Source: Nitrospira sp. ST-bin4 (GTDB lineage: Bacteria; Nitrospirota; Nitrospiria; Nitrospirales; Nitrospiraceae). From it: a stretch of 9,229 nucleotides of DNA. Under the pieces are notes generated by a model. It was given only the letters and a program-made list of their open reading frames with translations. It was not told the origin of the DNA and made no database searches. Location: NCBI GenBank assembly GCA_002083565.1, contig MSXM01000068.1, forward strand, positions 1 to 9,229. Reading direction: 5' to 3'. How positions within the stretch are numbered: position 1 is the first letter of the stretch; each line of letters starts with the position of its first letter. A program made the translations under genes and the position numbers. Shown here in pieces: positions 1-5,482 of the stretch.

Positions 1-569
1 ACGGTACCTATGCCCTGACCGGTGTGGTGGGACATTTCAGTTGGCGGTTGCAATATGAGCGGGATACGCCGATCGACCGGAAAGGCCTGACGCAGGACTA
101 TGCCGATGGGCTCGTCACAGCCAAATTCCAAGCGGTGCAAGACTTCCCCGCATGGCGGCGCCTCCTGCCGAACCAGAACCTCACTGCCTACGCCGGGGCC
201 GGCTGGCTCTTTCATAATACTAATTACTTCGCCAGGCCGGATAACACCGGACGCGCGCTCTTTCGCTATGTCGCCCACGCCGACTTCGATCTCTATAAGA
301 ATAAAGTAGTTCTCTACGGCGACGTCAACATGTTCACAGACCGGCAGGCTGACAATCAGGTCAATCCAACCGAACTGGATTGGATCGTCGGCCTGGCAGT
401 GCGGTGGCGGACTTCAGAAGTGGCGGTCTATCTTGAGCAAGATCAGCCGTTGGATCGGCCCGGATTAGTTCAGAAATACGTCGCGGTCCAGTACCGTATG
501 TCGTTCGATGTCTCGAAAGGAGACCTGGGAATCGGCAGGGTCGAGACGGCACCGCCGCCAAAACCATAA
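1..569 (+). CDS. Outer-membrane beta-barrel-like protein, C-terminal part (5' truncated)
   Basis: The reading frame is open to the left edge (it reads through codons GGT ACC TAT at 3-11 with no stop), so the first GTG at 24 is internal and the true start lies outside the window. About 189 residues are visible, ending at TAA 567-569. The sequence has alternating polar and hydrophobic stretches rich in Tyr, Trp and Phe (for example FSWRLQYERDTP, LTAYAGAGWLF, VVLYGDVNMFTD, LDWIVGLAVRW, VAVYLEQDQPLD, YVAVQYRMSF). This pattern resembles consecutive transmembrane beta-hairpins of an outer-membrane barrel. The last strand is followed by a short proline-rich tail (APPPKP) rather than the usual terminal Phe, which is atypical. 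I recognise no specific family, and the barrel assignment is inference from strand pattern only. No terminator is obvious directly after the stop; a repeat element begins about 30 bp downstream. Confidence 0.6.
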   Translation, partial: GTYALTGVVGHFSWRLQYERDTPIDRKGLTQDYADGLVTAKFQAVQDFPAWRRLLPNQNLTAYAGAGWLFHNTNYFARPDNTGRALFRYVAHADFDLYKNKVVLYGDVNMFTDRQADNQVNPTELDWIVGLAVRWRTSEVAVYLEQDQPLDRPGLVQKYVAVQYRMSFDVSKGDLGIGRVETAPPPKP

Positions 570-596
570 CCATTCCATTTCCACGGCTGTGCTCTC

Positions 597-864
597 GCCC
601 GCCTCATTCATGAGCGCTTCTGCTGCAATCGCCGATCTCTCCTTCGTCGCTCGTATCTTGTGAAGCGTCACTCCGTGGAAAGAAAGAGCCTATGGCGTAT
701 GGCTTATGGCACGGAACCAAAGGGCCAAACAACGCCAGCAAAGGCTCTGCTCCGAGCACCTGCTATACGCCATCAGCTATATGCTCTTCTACTTAACGAG
801 ATACGCTTCACAAGGCGAGATTTTCAGTATGATCTTGCGACGACCCGTCATGAATTTACGGGCC
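597..864 (-). repeat. Inverted-repeat-bounded element, copy B (long, diverged)
   Basis: This non-coding block has ends that match those of the element at 1727-1925 in opposite orientation. The left end (597-636) reads GCCCGCCTCATTCATGA followed by CTTCTGCTGCAATCGC. The reverse complement of the other copy's right end has GCCCGCATTATTCATGA and then the identical CTTCTGCTGCAATCGC. The right end (about 835-864) has GCGACGA-CCGTCATGAAT, matching the other copy's left end with few changes. The two ends of copy B are also inverted with respect to each other (GCCCG...ATTCATGA against TCATGAAT...CGGGC). The centre is unrelated to the other copy and holds a long hairpin (657-814). No transposase is encoded, so a MITE-like or REP-like non-autonomous element is the best description. 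Any overlapping open frames here look like chance. Confidence 0.6.
657..814. repeat. Long imperfect hairpin inside copy B, with a 7-bp tandem repeat
   Basis: Three nested complementary arm pairs occur in register: CTTGTGAAGCGT (657-668) with ACGCTTCACAAG (803-814), AAGAGC (684-689) with GCTCTT (783-788), and ATGGCGTATGGC (692-703) with GCTATACGCCAT (762-773, one G-U pair). Together they give about 30 bp of stem in a 158-nt structure. The left inner arm is part of three tandem 7-mers, TATGGCG TATGGCT TATGGCA, at 691-711. It lies between the RRM gene's downstream hairpin and the truncated first gene, so it could be transcribed as RNA from either side, but its role is unknown. Confidence 0.5.
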
Positions 865-874
865 AGGGAGAAGG

Positions 875-900
875 CGGGGCGCCTCGGATGAGGCGCCCCG
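875..900 (-). terminator. Strong GC hairpin downstream of the RRM gene
   Basis: GGGGCGCCTC (876-885) and GAGGCGCCCC (890-899) pair perfectly around a GGAT loop, and a further C-G pair closes the stem (875/900), giving 11 bp. It begins 21 bp beyond the stop codon of the minus-strand RRM gene. The minus-strand sequence after the stem is only weakly T-rich (GCCTTCTCC). It is therefore either a poor intrinsic terminator or a 3'-end stabilising hairpin. Confidence 0.6.
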
Positions 901-920
901 TTCATTGCGCAGTGAGCTAT

Positions 921-1241
921 TTAGAACCGGCTGCGACTGCCGAAATCGGTGCGGCCACGTCCACCGCCGCCACCACCACCGCCAGTGCGGGGTTCTTGTG
1001 GCTTGGCTTCGTTCACAGTCAACGGACGTCCATCCATCTGTGTGCCGTTCAACGCAGAAATCGCCGCTTGACCTTCTTCTTTCGAGGCCATTTCGACGAA
1101 GCCGAAGCCTCGCGACTGTCCCGTAAACTTGTCGGTGATCACACGCGCGGACTCAACGGTCCCGTGTGCCGCGAACAGGGTGGTTAACTGCGCTTCGGTC
1201 GCCGCATAGGGCAACCCGCCAACATAAAGTTTTGAACCCAT
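921..1241 (-). CDS. Glycine-tailed RRM RNA-binding protein
   Basis: This 106-residue protein has a single RNA recognition motif at residues 3-80. RNP2 is LYVGGL (5-10) and RNP1 is RGFGFVEM (44-51), with the aromatic residues that stack on RNA bases (Tyr6, Phe46, Phe48). The tail is a run of glycines (about 87-96) ending in an RGR/GSRSRF segment. This matches small bacterial RRM proteins of the cyanobacterial Rbp type, which are often cold- or stress-induced and bind single-stranded RNA in the cytoplasm. The start ATG (1239-1241) is preceded on the minus strand by AGAAGGAGG, an excellent ribosome binding site. The gene stands alone, flanked by a hairpin just downstream and by repeat elements on both sides. 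A long untranslated leader, as in cold-shock-type genes, is possible but unproven. The family call is very secure; specific RNA targets cannot be read from sequence. Confidence 0.95.
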   Translation of the reverse strand: MGSKLYVGGLPYAATEAQLTTLFAAHGTVESARVITDKFTGQSRGFGFVEMASKEEGQAAISALNGTQMDGRPLTVNEAKPQEPRTGGGGGGGGRGRTDFGSRSRF

Positions 1242-1726
1242 GGGGGGTCCTCCTTCTAAAAATTGATATTGTGGAGAACGCGAGAACTATTTCACGAGGG
1301 GAAGGAGAGGGCCGAAGGCGCAAGAAACAAGGCGACCTAGGTCAGACTTCCGATCAGATTCTCGGTAACAACAACATCCGAAATGAGCCGTTCAATATGA
1401 TGTTTCACGCGAGGCCCACCGCTTGAAACATCGACACTCTAACATACCTCCACGTGAATAGCCATTCATAACAGTAGAGGCTGAGCGTGCCGGCGTATCA
1501 GGTCTTGCAAGCCAGGAAAATTGGACATTCTGAATACCGGAGGAATAATCCGCTATTTGATGGCTGTTGCGCGCTGCCATCCCGGTAGACGCCACACCTT
1601 CCAGAGCAGCACCCACTAAGGATAAAATCACCGGTCAACCTCGGCAATCACTTCCTCCGCACACTAATCGTCTTTCTCGACAACCAGAATAAGGCGCCTG
1701 CTTTTGAAACCCTTACCGGAAGAAGC
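1242..1726. other. Non-coding stretch upstream of the RRM gene
   Basis: No convincing gene is present. The first 15 bp hold the RRM gene's ribosome binding site, and the remainder probably contains its promoter and leader, although no clear -35/-10 pair was found on the minus strand. A strong hairpin occupies 1398-1433. A weaker inverted repeat GATGGC...GCCATC lies at about 1559-1581. Short open frames in this stretch lack ribosome binding sites and recognisable protein features. Confidence 0.5.
1398..1433. repeat. Hairpin in the RRM upstream region
   Basis: GATGTTTCA (1399-1407) and TGAAACATC (1424-1432) are perfect inverse complements. After one mismatch, three more pairs (GCG 1409-1411 with CGC 1420-1422) extend the stem around an AGGCCCAC loop. 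Neither side is followed by a T-run, so it is not a standard terminator. It sits about 160 bp upstream of the RRM start codon, in a place where a leader structure or an operator could be. Confidence 0.5.
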
Positions 1727-1925
1727 CCTAGCCTGCATTATTCATGACGGTTCGTCGCGAAATCGTGCAGTCGCGTGGCGAGACAGGCACGCGGAGCCCT
1801 GAGGAACCGAGGCATACTTGAAGCAGTATGTCGAGGTTGCGAGAGGCGAGCCTGCCTGCCGAAGGCTCGTCGCAGCAGCGAATCCGCGATTGCAGCAGAA
1901 GTGTTCATGAATAATGCGGGCTAGG
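1727..1925 (+). repeat. Inverted-repeat-bounded element, copy A (compact, about 199 bp)
   Basis: The terminal arms CTAGCCTGCATTATTCATGA (1728-1747) and TCATGAATAATGCGGGCTAG (1905-1924) are inverse complements at 19 of 20 positions, with one more C-G pair outside. The interior has three further hairpins: CGCGTG/CACGCG (1772-1777, 1788-1793), CATACT/AGTATG (1813-1818, 1825-1830) and CGAGCC/GGCTCG (1847-1852, 1864-1869). The element is non-coding in any convincing sense; a minus-strand open frame across it looks incidental. Both ends carry CTAG, which could be either part of the repeat or a duplicated 4-bp target. A related copy in reverse orientation lies at 597-864. The most likely explanation is a small non-autonomous mobile repeat (MITE-like). 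A structured RNA family is the alternative. Confidence 0.75.
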
Positions 1926-1933
1926 TTCCCCTG

Positions 1934-1954
1934 GTTGGTATGGTAAATACCAGC
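1934..1954. promoter_or_regulatory. Small inverted repeat upstream of the PilZ gene
   Basis: TGGTAT (1936-1941) and ATACCA (1947-1952) pair around GGTAA, extended by a G-U and a G-C pair. It lies 9 bp outside the repeat element and about 75 bp upstream of the PilZ start. It could be an operator or a weak hairpin in the leader. There is no direct evidence of function. Confidence 0.25.
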
Positions 1955-2028
1955 TCTGCCTTCCCTCCAAAGGTAGGATAGCGCTCCGGTGGTCAGGATC
2001 GATAAAATCCGATGGTATGGAGGGTATG

Positions 2029-2400
2029 ATGGTATCTCAAGCCTATCATCGAATCTATCTGCGATACCCGACACAGTATTCGATTATCTTCGGGTGGACG
2101 TCTGGCGTGGGCGAAGGGCTCGTCACCAACCTTTCGTTTAACGGATGCACGGTCCAGTGCGATCGCACACCCCTTGTGGGGGCAGAGGTCCGTGTCAGTA
2201 TCCTCCTCCCGGACCAGACGCAGGCCCTGTCCATTGAGCGCGGTGCAATCAAATGGGTGGATGGCTATCAGTTTGGCGTGGAATTTCAGCGCCTCGCCCT
2301 GGATTGTCGGCAACGGCTCAATCACACCTTGCGCAAGGCACTCATCCATCGCCTGAAGACGCACTCCAGCCGGCCAGACCAGTCAAACGTGCCGACCTAA
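2029..2400 (+). CDS. PilZ-domain protein (probable c-di-GMP receptor)
   Basis: The protein is 123 residues from the ATG at 2029. The two hallmarks of a ligand-binding PilZ domain are present: the RxxxR motif (Arg8-Ile-Tyr-Leu-Arg12) and NLSFNG (34-39), matching the [D/N]xSxxG consensus. Strands typical of the PilZ barrel follow (VRVSILLP, ERGAIKWV, QFGVEFQ at about 54-87), then a basic helical tail (about 90-113). The protein is a stand-alone PilZ domain with no enzymatic partner, so it probably acts by binding c-di-GMP and then a partner protein in the cytoplasm. On the start site, a frame-equivalent ATG lies at 2017, but the only Shine-Dalgarno-like sequence (GGAGGG, 2019-2024) sits between it and the ATGs at 2026 and 2029, so one of those is favoured. 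No flagellar or pilus gene lies next to it. Family confidence is high; the target is unknown. Confidence 0.9.
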   Translation: MVSQAYHRIYLRYPTQYSIIFGWTSGVGEGLVTNLSFNGCTVQCDRTPLVGAEVRVSILLPDQTQALSIERGAIKWVDGYQFGVEFQRLALDCRQRLNHTLRKALIHRLKTHSSRPDQSNVPT

Positions 2401-2549
2401 CGACACGCCACAACCGAAAATGTAGCAGGCGTCTTATTCTCAAGGCACACGTCACGCCAATCGCCTAAGCCATCCCCAGTAGCCGCCACGCACCTTCCAA
2501 CTGTTCTGTTTCCCGGCCTTGAGCTTGAATTTCGCCTGCCCTGATGGCG

Positions 2550-3242
2550 TTACTTCGGGGCCTGTAACGCGTCCTGCTCTTGTCCCTCCACTACCGGCTT
2601 GAGATAGATCTCCACGCGACGGTTTTGGCTGCGGCCGGCGGCGGTGGTGTTACTGGATTCGGGCTGGGCTTCTCCACGGCCCTCGGTCCGAACACGGCTG
2701 GGATCGACCCCGGCGCCGGTTAGGGCATTGGCAACTGCTATGGCGCGACGCTCCGAGAGTTGCCGGTTGTAGCTATCGCTCCCCTGACTATCGGTGTGGC
2801 CGATGACATGGACCATGGTGCTGTCGTACTGCTTCACGACGCCACCAAGTTTCGCGAGTGCAGCGCTAAAGGAGGATTTCACGTCCGAGCTGCCAGTCGA
2901 AAAAGAGGCCTCGCTTTTCAGGTCGACTTCGATAGAATTGTCAGGGAGTTTTCTCAATTCCACATCGTTGCCGGCCAGTTCTTTCGCCAACTGTTCTTCA
3001 ATCGCCTTCTTTTGTTTATCCATGTAGAGTCCGACTCCGCCTCCGGTCAGCACGCCGACCGCTGCACCAATAGCGGCGCCACGTCCGCGATTCTTACTGT
3101 CAATGGCGGCACCAGTGCCGGCACCGACGACGGCTCCGATGGCGGCGCCGATTTTCGTTTTCTGATACGGGTCATCGACGCAACCGGTCATCAATGCCAA
3201 TCCACACACTCCTACAATGCCGTGACGAAACACCTTCTTCAT
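2550..3242 (-). CDS. OmpA-family outer-membrane lipoprotein with glycine-zipper segment
   Basis: The protein is 230 residues. The N-terminus MKKVFRHGIVGVCGLALMTGC is a lipoprotein signal with the lipid-accepting Cys at 21. Residue +2 is Val, not Asp, so outer-membrane sorting is expected. Residues 31-75 form a glycine-zipper segment rich in GAAIGA/GxxxG motifs. Residues about 105-216 form the OmpA C-terminal peptidoglycan-binding domain, with GHTDS (138-142), YNRQLSERRA and NRRVEI (197-202). Asp141 and Arg156 correspond to the OmpA Asp271/Arg286 pair that holds diaminopimelate. The architecture resembles YiaD/YfiB-type proteins that tether the outer membrane to the cell wall. The chosen start (3240-3242) has GGAGG eight bases upstream; an in-frame GTG farther upstream would bury the lipoprotein signal and has no such site. 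The gene is monocistronic and converges on the PilZ gene. Confidence 0.93.
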   Translation of the reverse strand: MKKVFRHGIVGVCGLALMTGCVDDPYQKTKIGAAIGAVVGAGTGAAIDSKNRGRGAAIGAAVGVLTGGGVGLYMDKQKKAIEEQLAKELAGNDVELRKLPDNSIEVDLKSEASFSTGSSDVKSSFSAALAKLGGVVKQYDSTMVHVIGHTDSQGSDSYNRQLSERRAIAVANALTGAGVDPSRVRTEGRGEAQPESSNTTAAGRSQNRRVEIYLKPVVEGQEQDALQAPK

Positions 3243-3560
3243 CCTGATTCCTCCATAGAGTACGAACAACAAGGCAAGACCGTCCAAGTCAGGCCAGATC
3301 CCGCCACCAAACGATGGGGGCATTTTATCGAGGGGACAAGAGAGAGTCGAGGATTTCTCAATCTTTTCATTCCCCTCTCATTCTATTTCCTCTTTGTGCT
3401 TCTTGCCTTCCCGCTCCATTTCTTTCCTGCCTTTTCGAGTTTCTCGCTCTACCTCGCATCAAGTCTTGAACCGTGCATAGCATGGGAATAAACTGCATCT
3501 TGTCATCCGCCAACCTGGAAACTACCCTCCGCTCCCGCTCCTTTTTCTGCCGCCATTCAA
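3243..3560. other. Non-coding divergent region, strongly strand-skewed
   Basis: This is the space between the lipoprotein start and the promoter of the next plus-strand gene. From about 3355 to 3470 the plus strand is mostly C and T (the minus strand mostly A and G), a marked local skew. The 10 bp just upstream of 3242 hold the lipoprotein gene's ribosome binding site. I found no convincing minus-strand -35/-10 pair, and short open frames on either strand look like chance. Confidence 0.5.
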
Positions 3561-3589
3561 TTGACACTACTTACAAAGCCCTGTAGTTT
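3561..3589 (+). promoter_or_regulatory. Probable sigma-70 promoter for the secreted NTF2-like protein
   Basis: A perfect -35 TTGACA (3561-3566) is followed after exactly 17 bp by TAGTTT (3584-3589), which keeps three of the six consensus -10 positions, including the important T1, A2 and final T. Transcription would begin near 3596, about 35 bp upstream of the GAGGGAG ribosome binding site. The -35 and spacing are convincing, the -10 is weak. Confidence 0.5.
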
Positions 3590-3630
3590 TCCTGTGGCTT
3601 TTTCCGTTCTGGATACGCACCTGTTACTCA

Positions 3631-3649
3631 GAGGGAGTCCTTCATCATT
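3631..3649 (+). promoter_or_regulatory. Ribosome binding site followed by a non-standard AUC/AUU start
   Basis: GAGGGAG (3631-3637) is a good Shine-Dalgarno match. At the right distance downstream there is no ATG, GTG or TTG, but the in-frame codons ATC (3644) and ATT (3647). From either, the frame runs into a hydrophobic segment, HLGLVISLSLALFA, that completes the signal peptide of the next gene. The only conventional start, TTG 3671, has no ribosome binding site and cuts this segment in half. AUU and AUC initiation is known but rare in bacteria (infC uses AUU). Confidence 0.45.
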
Positions 3650-3670
3650 CATCTCGGACTTGTCATATCG

Positions 3671-4501
3671 TTGAGTCTGGCACTGTTCGCCAGCACTGCA
3701 CCGACTGAGGCCGCGTCCGAATCGTCTGATCCGGAATCGGCCATCCGCCGGATGGTGCGCGCCAATGCCGAGAAGGATCTTCCGACCCTTTCCAGACTGA
3801 TGGCCCACGATGCCGATATCATCAGTTACGGGGTTGCAGGACGGAAATACATCGGATGGCCGGAGCTTGAACAGGGAATCCGCGACGAATTTGCTAATGC
3901 TCAGAAGCTCGAAATTCCGATCCATGCACTCACGGTCTGGACGAAAGGCGATCTGGCTTGGTACGCAATGGAGCTCGACTATATCCGCTATGTCACGGAC
4001 GGGGCTGTGCTCAAACGAACCGTGCTCCCCATGAGGGAAACCGGTGTACTCGAACGTCGTGATGGCCGATGGCAACTGTTGTCATGGCACGAATCGTTTC
4101 GTTCCGCTCAGCTAGGTGGCCCCCTTGCCCGACCACTGGCTGTGCTACCACACCGGCCGGCCGGCAAAGCCGATGCATCTTCTCTTCCCGATATTAGTGG
4201 AGAGTGGGAGGTTCTCGAAGTTGAGGATGACAAACGCTACAAGGCGACGCTGGACAAATACGGGAATGGCCCCTACACGCAGCACGGCGGCCGTTTCACC
4301 ACCATCACGATCGCCAACCGGCTGTGGCAAGGTACATGGCAACAGCCCGGCAATGACCGTGAAGGAGGGTTTGAAGTCCTTCTTTCAGAGGACGGCACCC
4401 AGGCCCATGGAATATGGTGGTATTCCAGAGTCGGCACTCACACCAATATCCCTCCACGCGAGCACGGCGGCACCTATCACTGGAAGAGACTACCTCGTTG
4501 A
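3671..4501 (+). CDS. Probably secreted NTF2/SnoaL-like protein with extra C-terminal domain
   Basis: Coordinates use the first standard start codon (TTG, 276 residues); the true start is probably 3644 or 3647 (see the site at 3631-3649), adding eight or nine residues. The hydrophobic leader and the Ala-rich stretch ASTAPTEAAS look like a signal peptide with its cleavage zone, so the protein is likely exported. Residues 21-143 resemble the SnoaL-like/NTF2-fold family: a helix pair AIRRMVRANAEKDLPTLSRLM, then YIGWPELEQGIRDEF, and strands ending DGRWQLLSWHESFR, the common ending of these cone-shaped domains. A Pro/Ala-rich linker (150-163) leads to a C-terminal domain (about 164-273) starting ISGEWEVLE and rich in Trp, Gly and Thr, probably a beta-structure, which I do not recognise. 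Enzymatic activity cannot be inferred. The exporter gene starts 32 bp downstream and could share the transcript. Confidence 0.75.
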   Translation: MSLALFASTAPTEAASESSDPESAIRRMVRANAEKDLPTLSRLMAHDADIISYGVAGRKYIGWPELEQGIRDEFANAQKLEIPIHALTVWTKGDLAWYAMELDYIRYVTDGAVLKRTVLPMRETGVLERRDGRWQLLSWHESFRSAQLGGPLARPLAVLPHRPAGKADASSLPDISGEWEVLEVEDDKRYKATLDKYGNGPYTQHGGRFTTITIANRLWQGTWQQPGNDREGGFEVLLSEDGTQAHGIWWYSRVGTHTNIPPREHGGTYHWKRLPR

Positions 4502-4533
4502 CTCTGCCGCTGTAGTCAGATACGTACCTGCTC

Positions 4534-5130
4534 ATGCCTGTCATCGATACCGCCCACGCCATGTTTGTTGTTGAGGTCCTCGGCGTGCTGGCCATTCCGG
4601 GACCGACGAACTCGCTGCTCTTGGTATCGGGAGTGTCGCGCGGATTCCAGGCGAGCCTGAAGCTTATTCTTGCCGAAGTAGGAGCCTACCTCATTTCAAT
4701 CTCGGCGTTGGTGTTGGTTCTGGAACCGGTGACGAGAACGTATTCCACAGTGCCCCAACTGCTCCGCGTGGCCTGTAGCATCTATCTGGTACATCTGGCG
4801 ATCAGACTGTGGCGATCGGGAGGGCAGAAAGTCCAGGATTCTCATCCGATCACCGGTCGCCGAGTCTTTTTCACCACATTGATGAACCCCAAGAACTTGA
4901 TCTTCGCTTTCGGCATCTTTCCCATACCCAGCGCGGGAGCGAGCGAGCTGCTCCCCTACTTGGCTGGGTTTACGGCCCTCTGCACCGTGGTCGCTAGCGG
5001 CTGGATCGCAGCAGGGGCCCTGATTCAGTCAAACGCCGCGCAGCGGATTCACATGGAATGGGTGTATCGCGGCGAAGCGTTCCTACTCGGCGGATTCGCG
5101 ATCGCGATCTTCGTGTCTGCATACTCGTGA
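4534..5130 (+). CDS. LysE/RhtB-family amino-acid exporter-like membrane protein
   Basis: This 198-residue hydrophobic protein has about six membrane segments (roughly 8-30, 42-62, 73-93, 111-131, 138-163, 178-197). The family signature PGP near the N-terminus is present as IPGPTNSLLL (21-30), and the second conserved motif, MNPKNLIFA, is at 117-125. Length and topology fit LysE/RhtB exporters, which pump amino acids or related metabolites out of the cytoplasm by proton exchange. The substrate cannot be assigned. The start ATG 4534 has no recognisable Shine-Dalgarno sequence; ATG 4561 is an alternative but would leave only 12 residues before PGP, less than is usual. It follows the secreted NTF2-like protein by 32 bp on the same strand with no terminator between them, so co-transcription is plausible. 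Confidence 0.85.
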   Translation: MPVIDTAHAMFVVEVLGVLAIPGPTNSLLLVSGVSRGFQASLKLILAEVGAYLISISALVLVLEPVTRTYSTVPQLLRVACSIYLVHLAIRLWRSGGQKVQDSHPITGRRVFFTTLMNPKNLIFAFGIFPIPSAGASELLPYLAGFTALCTVVASGWIAAGALIQSNAAQRIHMEWVYRGEAFLLGGFAIAIFVSAYS

Positions 5131-5398
5131 CAAACAGGCCGCCTCAAGCGGTGTGGGAAGTAGTTGTTCGAAACTCCGCAGCTAATAAAGCATCCGCGTA
5201 TGCATGATTGAGTGGTGGAGTACTGACTACGCGAACCTCACATACACAGGAGTACTCTGAAGGCGCTGGCAGGTACCACGTTTACCGCAAGACAATGCGC
5301 AGAAATTCAGCGAGCGTATCTCGTTTTCAGATGAGTCCACTTCACGGGATACGCTCGCGAGACATGACGGAGAGATTCTACCGGTCTACTCTGCACTG
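5131..5398. other. Intergenic region with inverted and direct repeats
   Basis: I see no gene on either strand that has both a start signal and a plausible protein. The stretch contains two copies of GGAGTACT (5217-5224 and 5249-5256) 32 bp apart, and an 11-bp inverted repeat (5310-5358). No T-rich terminator follows the exporter gene; the best candidate is the very short CCGC-CTCAA-GCGG at about 5140-5152. Confidence 0.4.
5310..5358 (-). terminator. 11-bp inverted repeat downstream of the small membrane protein gene
   Basis: GCGAGCGTATC (5310-5320) and GATACGCTCGC (5348-5358) are perfect inverse complements separated by 27 bases; two more G-C pairs follow after one mismatch inside. It lies 41 bp past the stop codon of the 27-residue minus-strand gene. 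The minus-strand sequence beyond it (TGAATTTCTG) is only modestly T-rich and the loop is long. It may therefore be a transcript-end structure or a binding site rather than a classic terminator. Confidence 0.4.
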
Positions 5399-5482
5399 TT
5401 ATGTTCCTTTCTTGTAGACCCATATGCCAACACCCGCAAGCCCAAGTAACGCGACTGCTAATGTAAAAAGGTTCATATCCAT
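5399..5482 (-). CDS. 27-residue single-pass membrane protein (small ORF)
   Basis: The minus strand encodes MDMNLFTLAVALLGLAGVGI followed by WVYKKGT and a TAA. This is a short polar N-terminus, one uninterrupted hydrophobic helix of about 18 residues ending in an aromatic Trp/Tyr pair, and a basic KKGT tail. The charge layout predicts an inner-membrane peptide with the C-terminus in the cytoplasm. The start ATG (5480-5482) is preceded by AAAGGAG with a 5-nt gap, one of the best ribosome binding sites in the window. This is the main reason to believe in the gene despite its size. Its helix length and layout resemble those of tiny accessory subunits of respiratory or transport complexes (CydX, CcoQ or KdpF kind), but I see no specific match and no such complex nearby. 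It sits alone in a 713-bp gap. Confidence 0.65.
   Translation of the reverse strand: MDMNLFTLAVALLGLAGVGIWVYKKGT

Noticed and set aside
660..1187. Plus-strand open frame of 175 codons over the element and the RRM gene
   Set aside because: It runs through a hairpin-rich repeat and then antisense to the well-supported RRM gene; the protein has no recognisable features and the start lacks a ribosome binding site.
1392..1631. Minus-strand open frame of 79 codons between the RRM gene and copy A
   Set aside because: GTG start without Shine-Dalgarno sequence, composition unlike a protein, and it covers the 1398-1433 hairpin.
1742..2074. Minus-strand open frame of 110 codons over copy A
   Set aside because: Its C-terminal half is a translation of the repeat element, and its start overlaps the PilZ gene; there is no ribosome binding site.
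2760..3491. Plus-strand open frame of 243 codons
   Set aside because: It is antisense to the OmpA-family lipoprotein gene, whose protein motifs are unmistakable.
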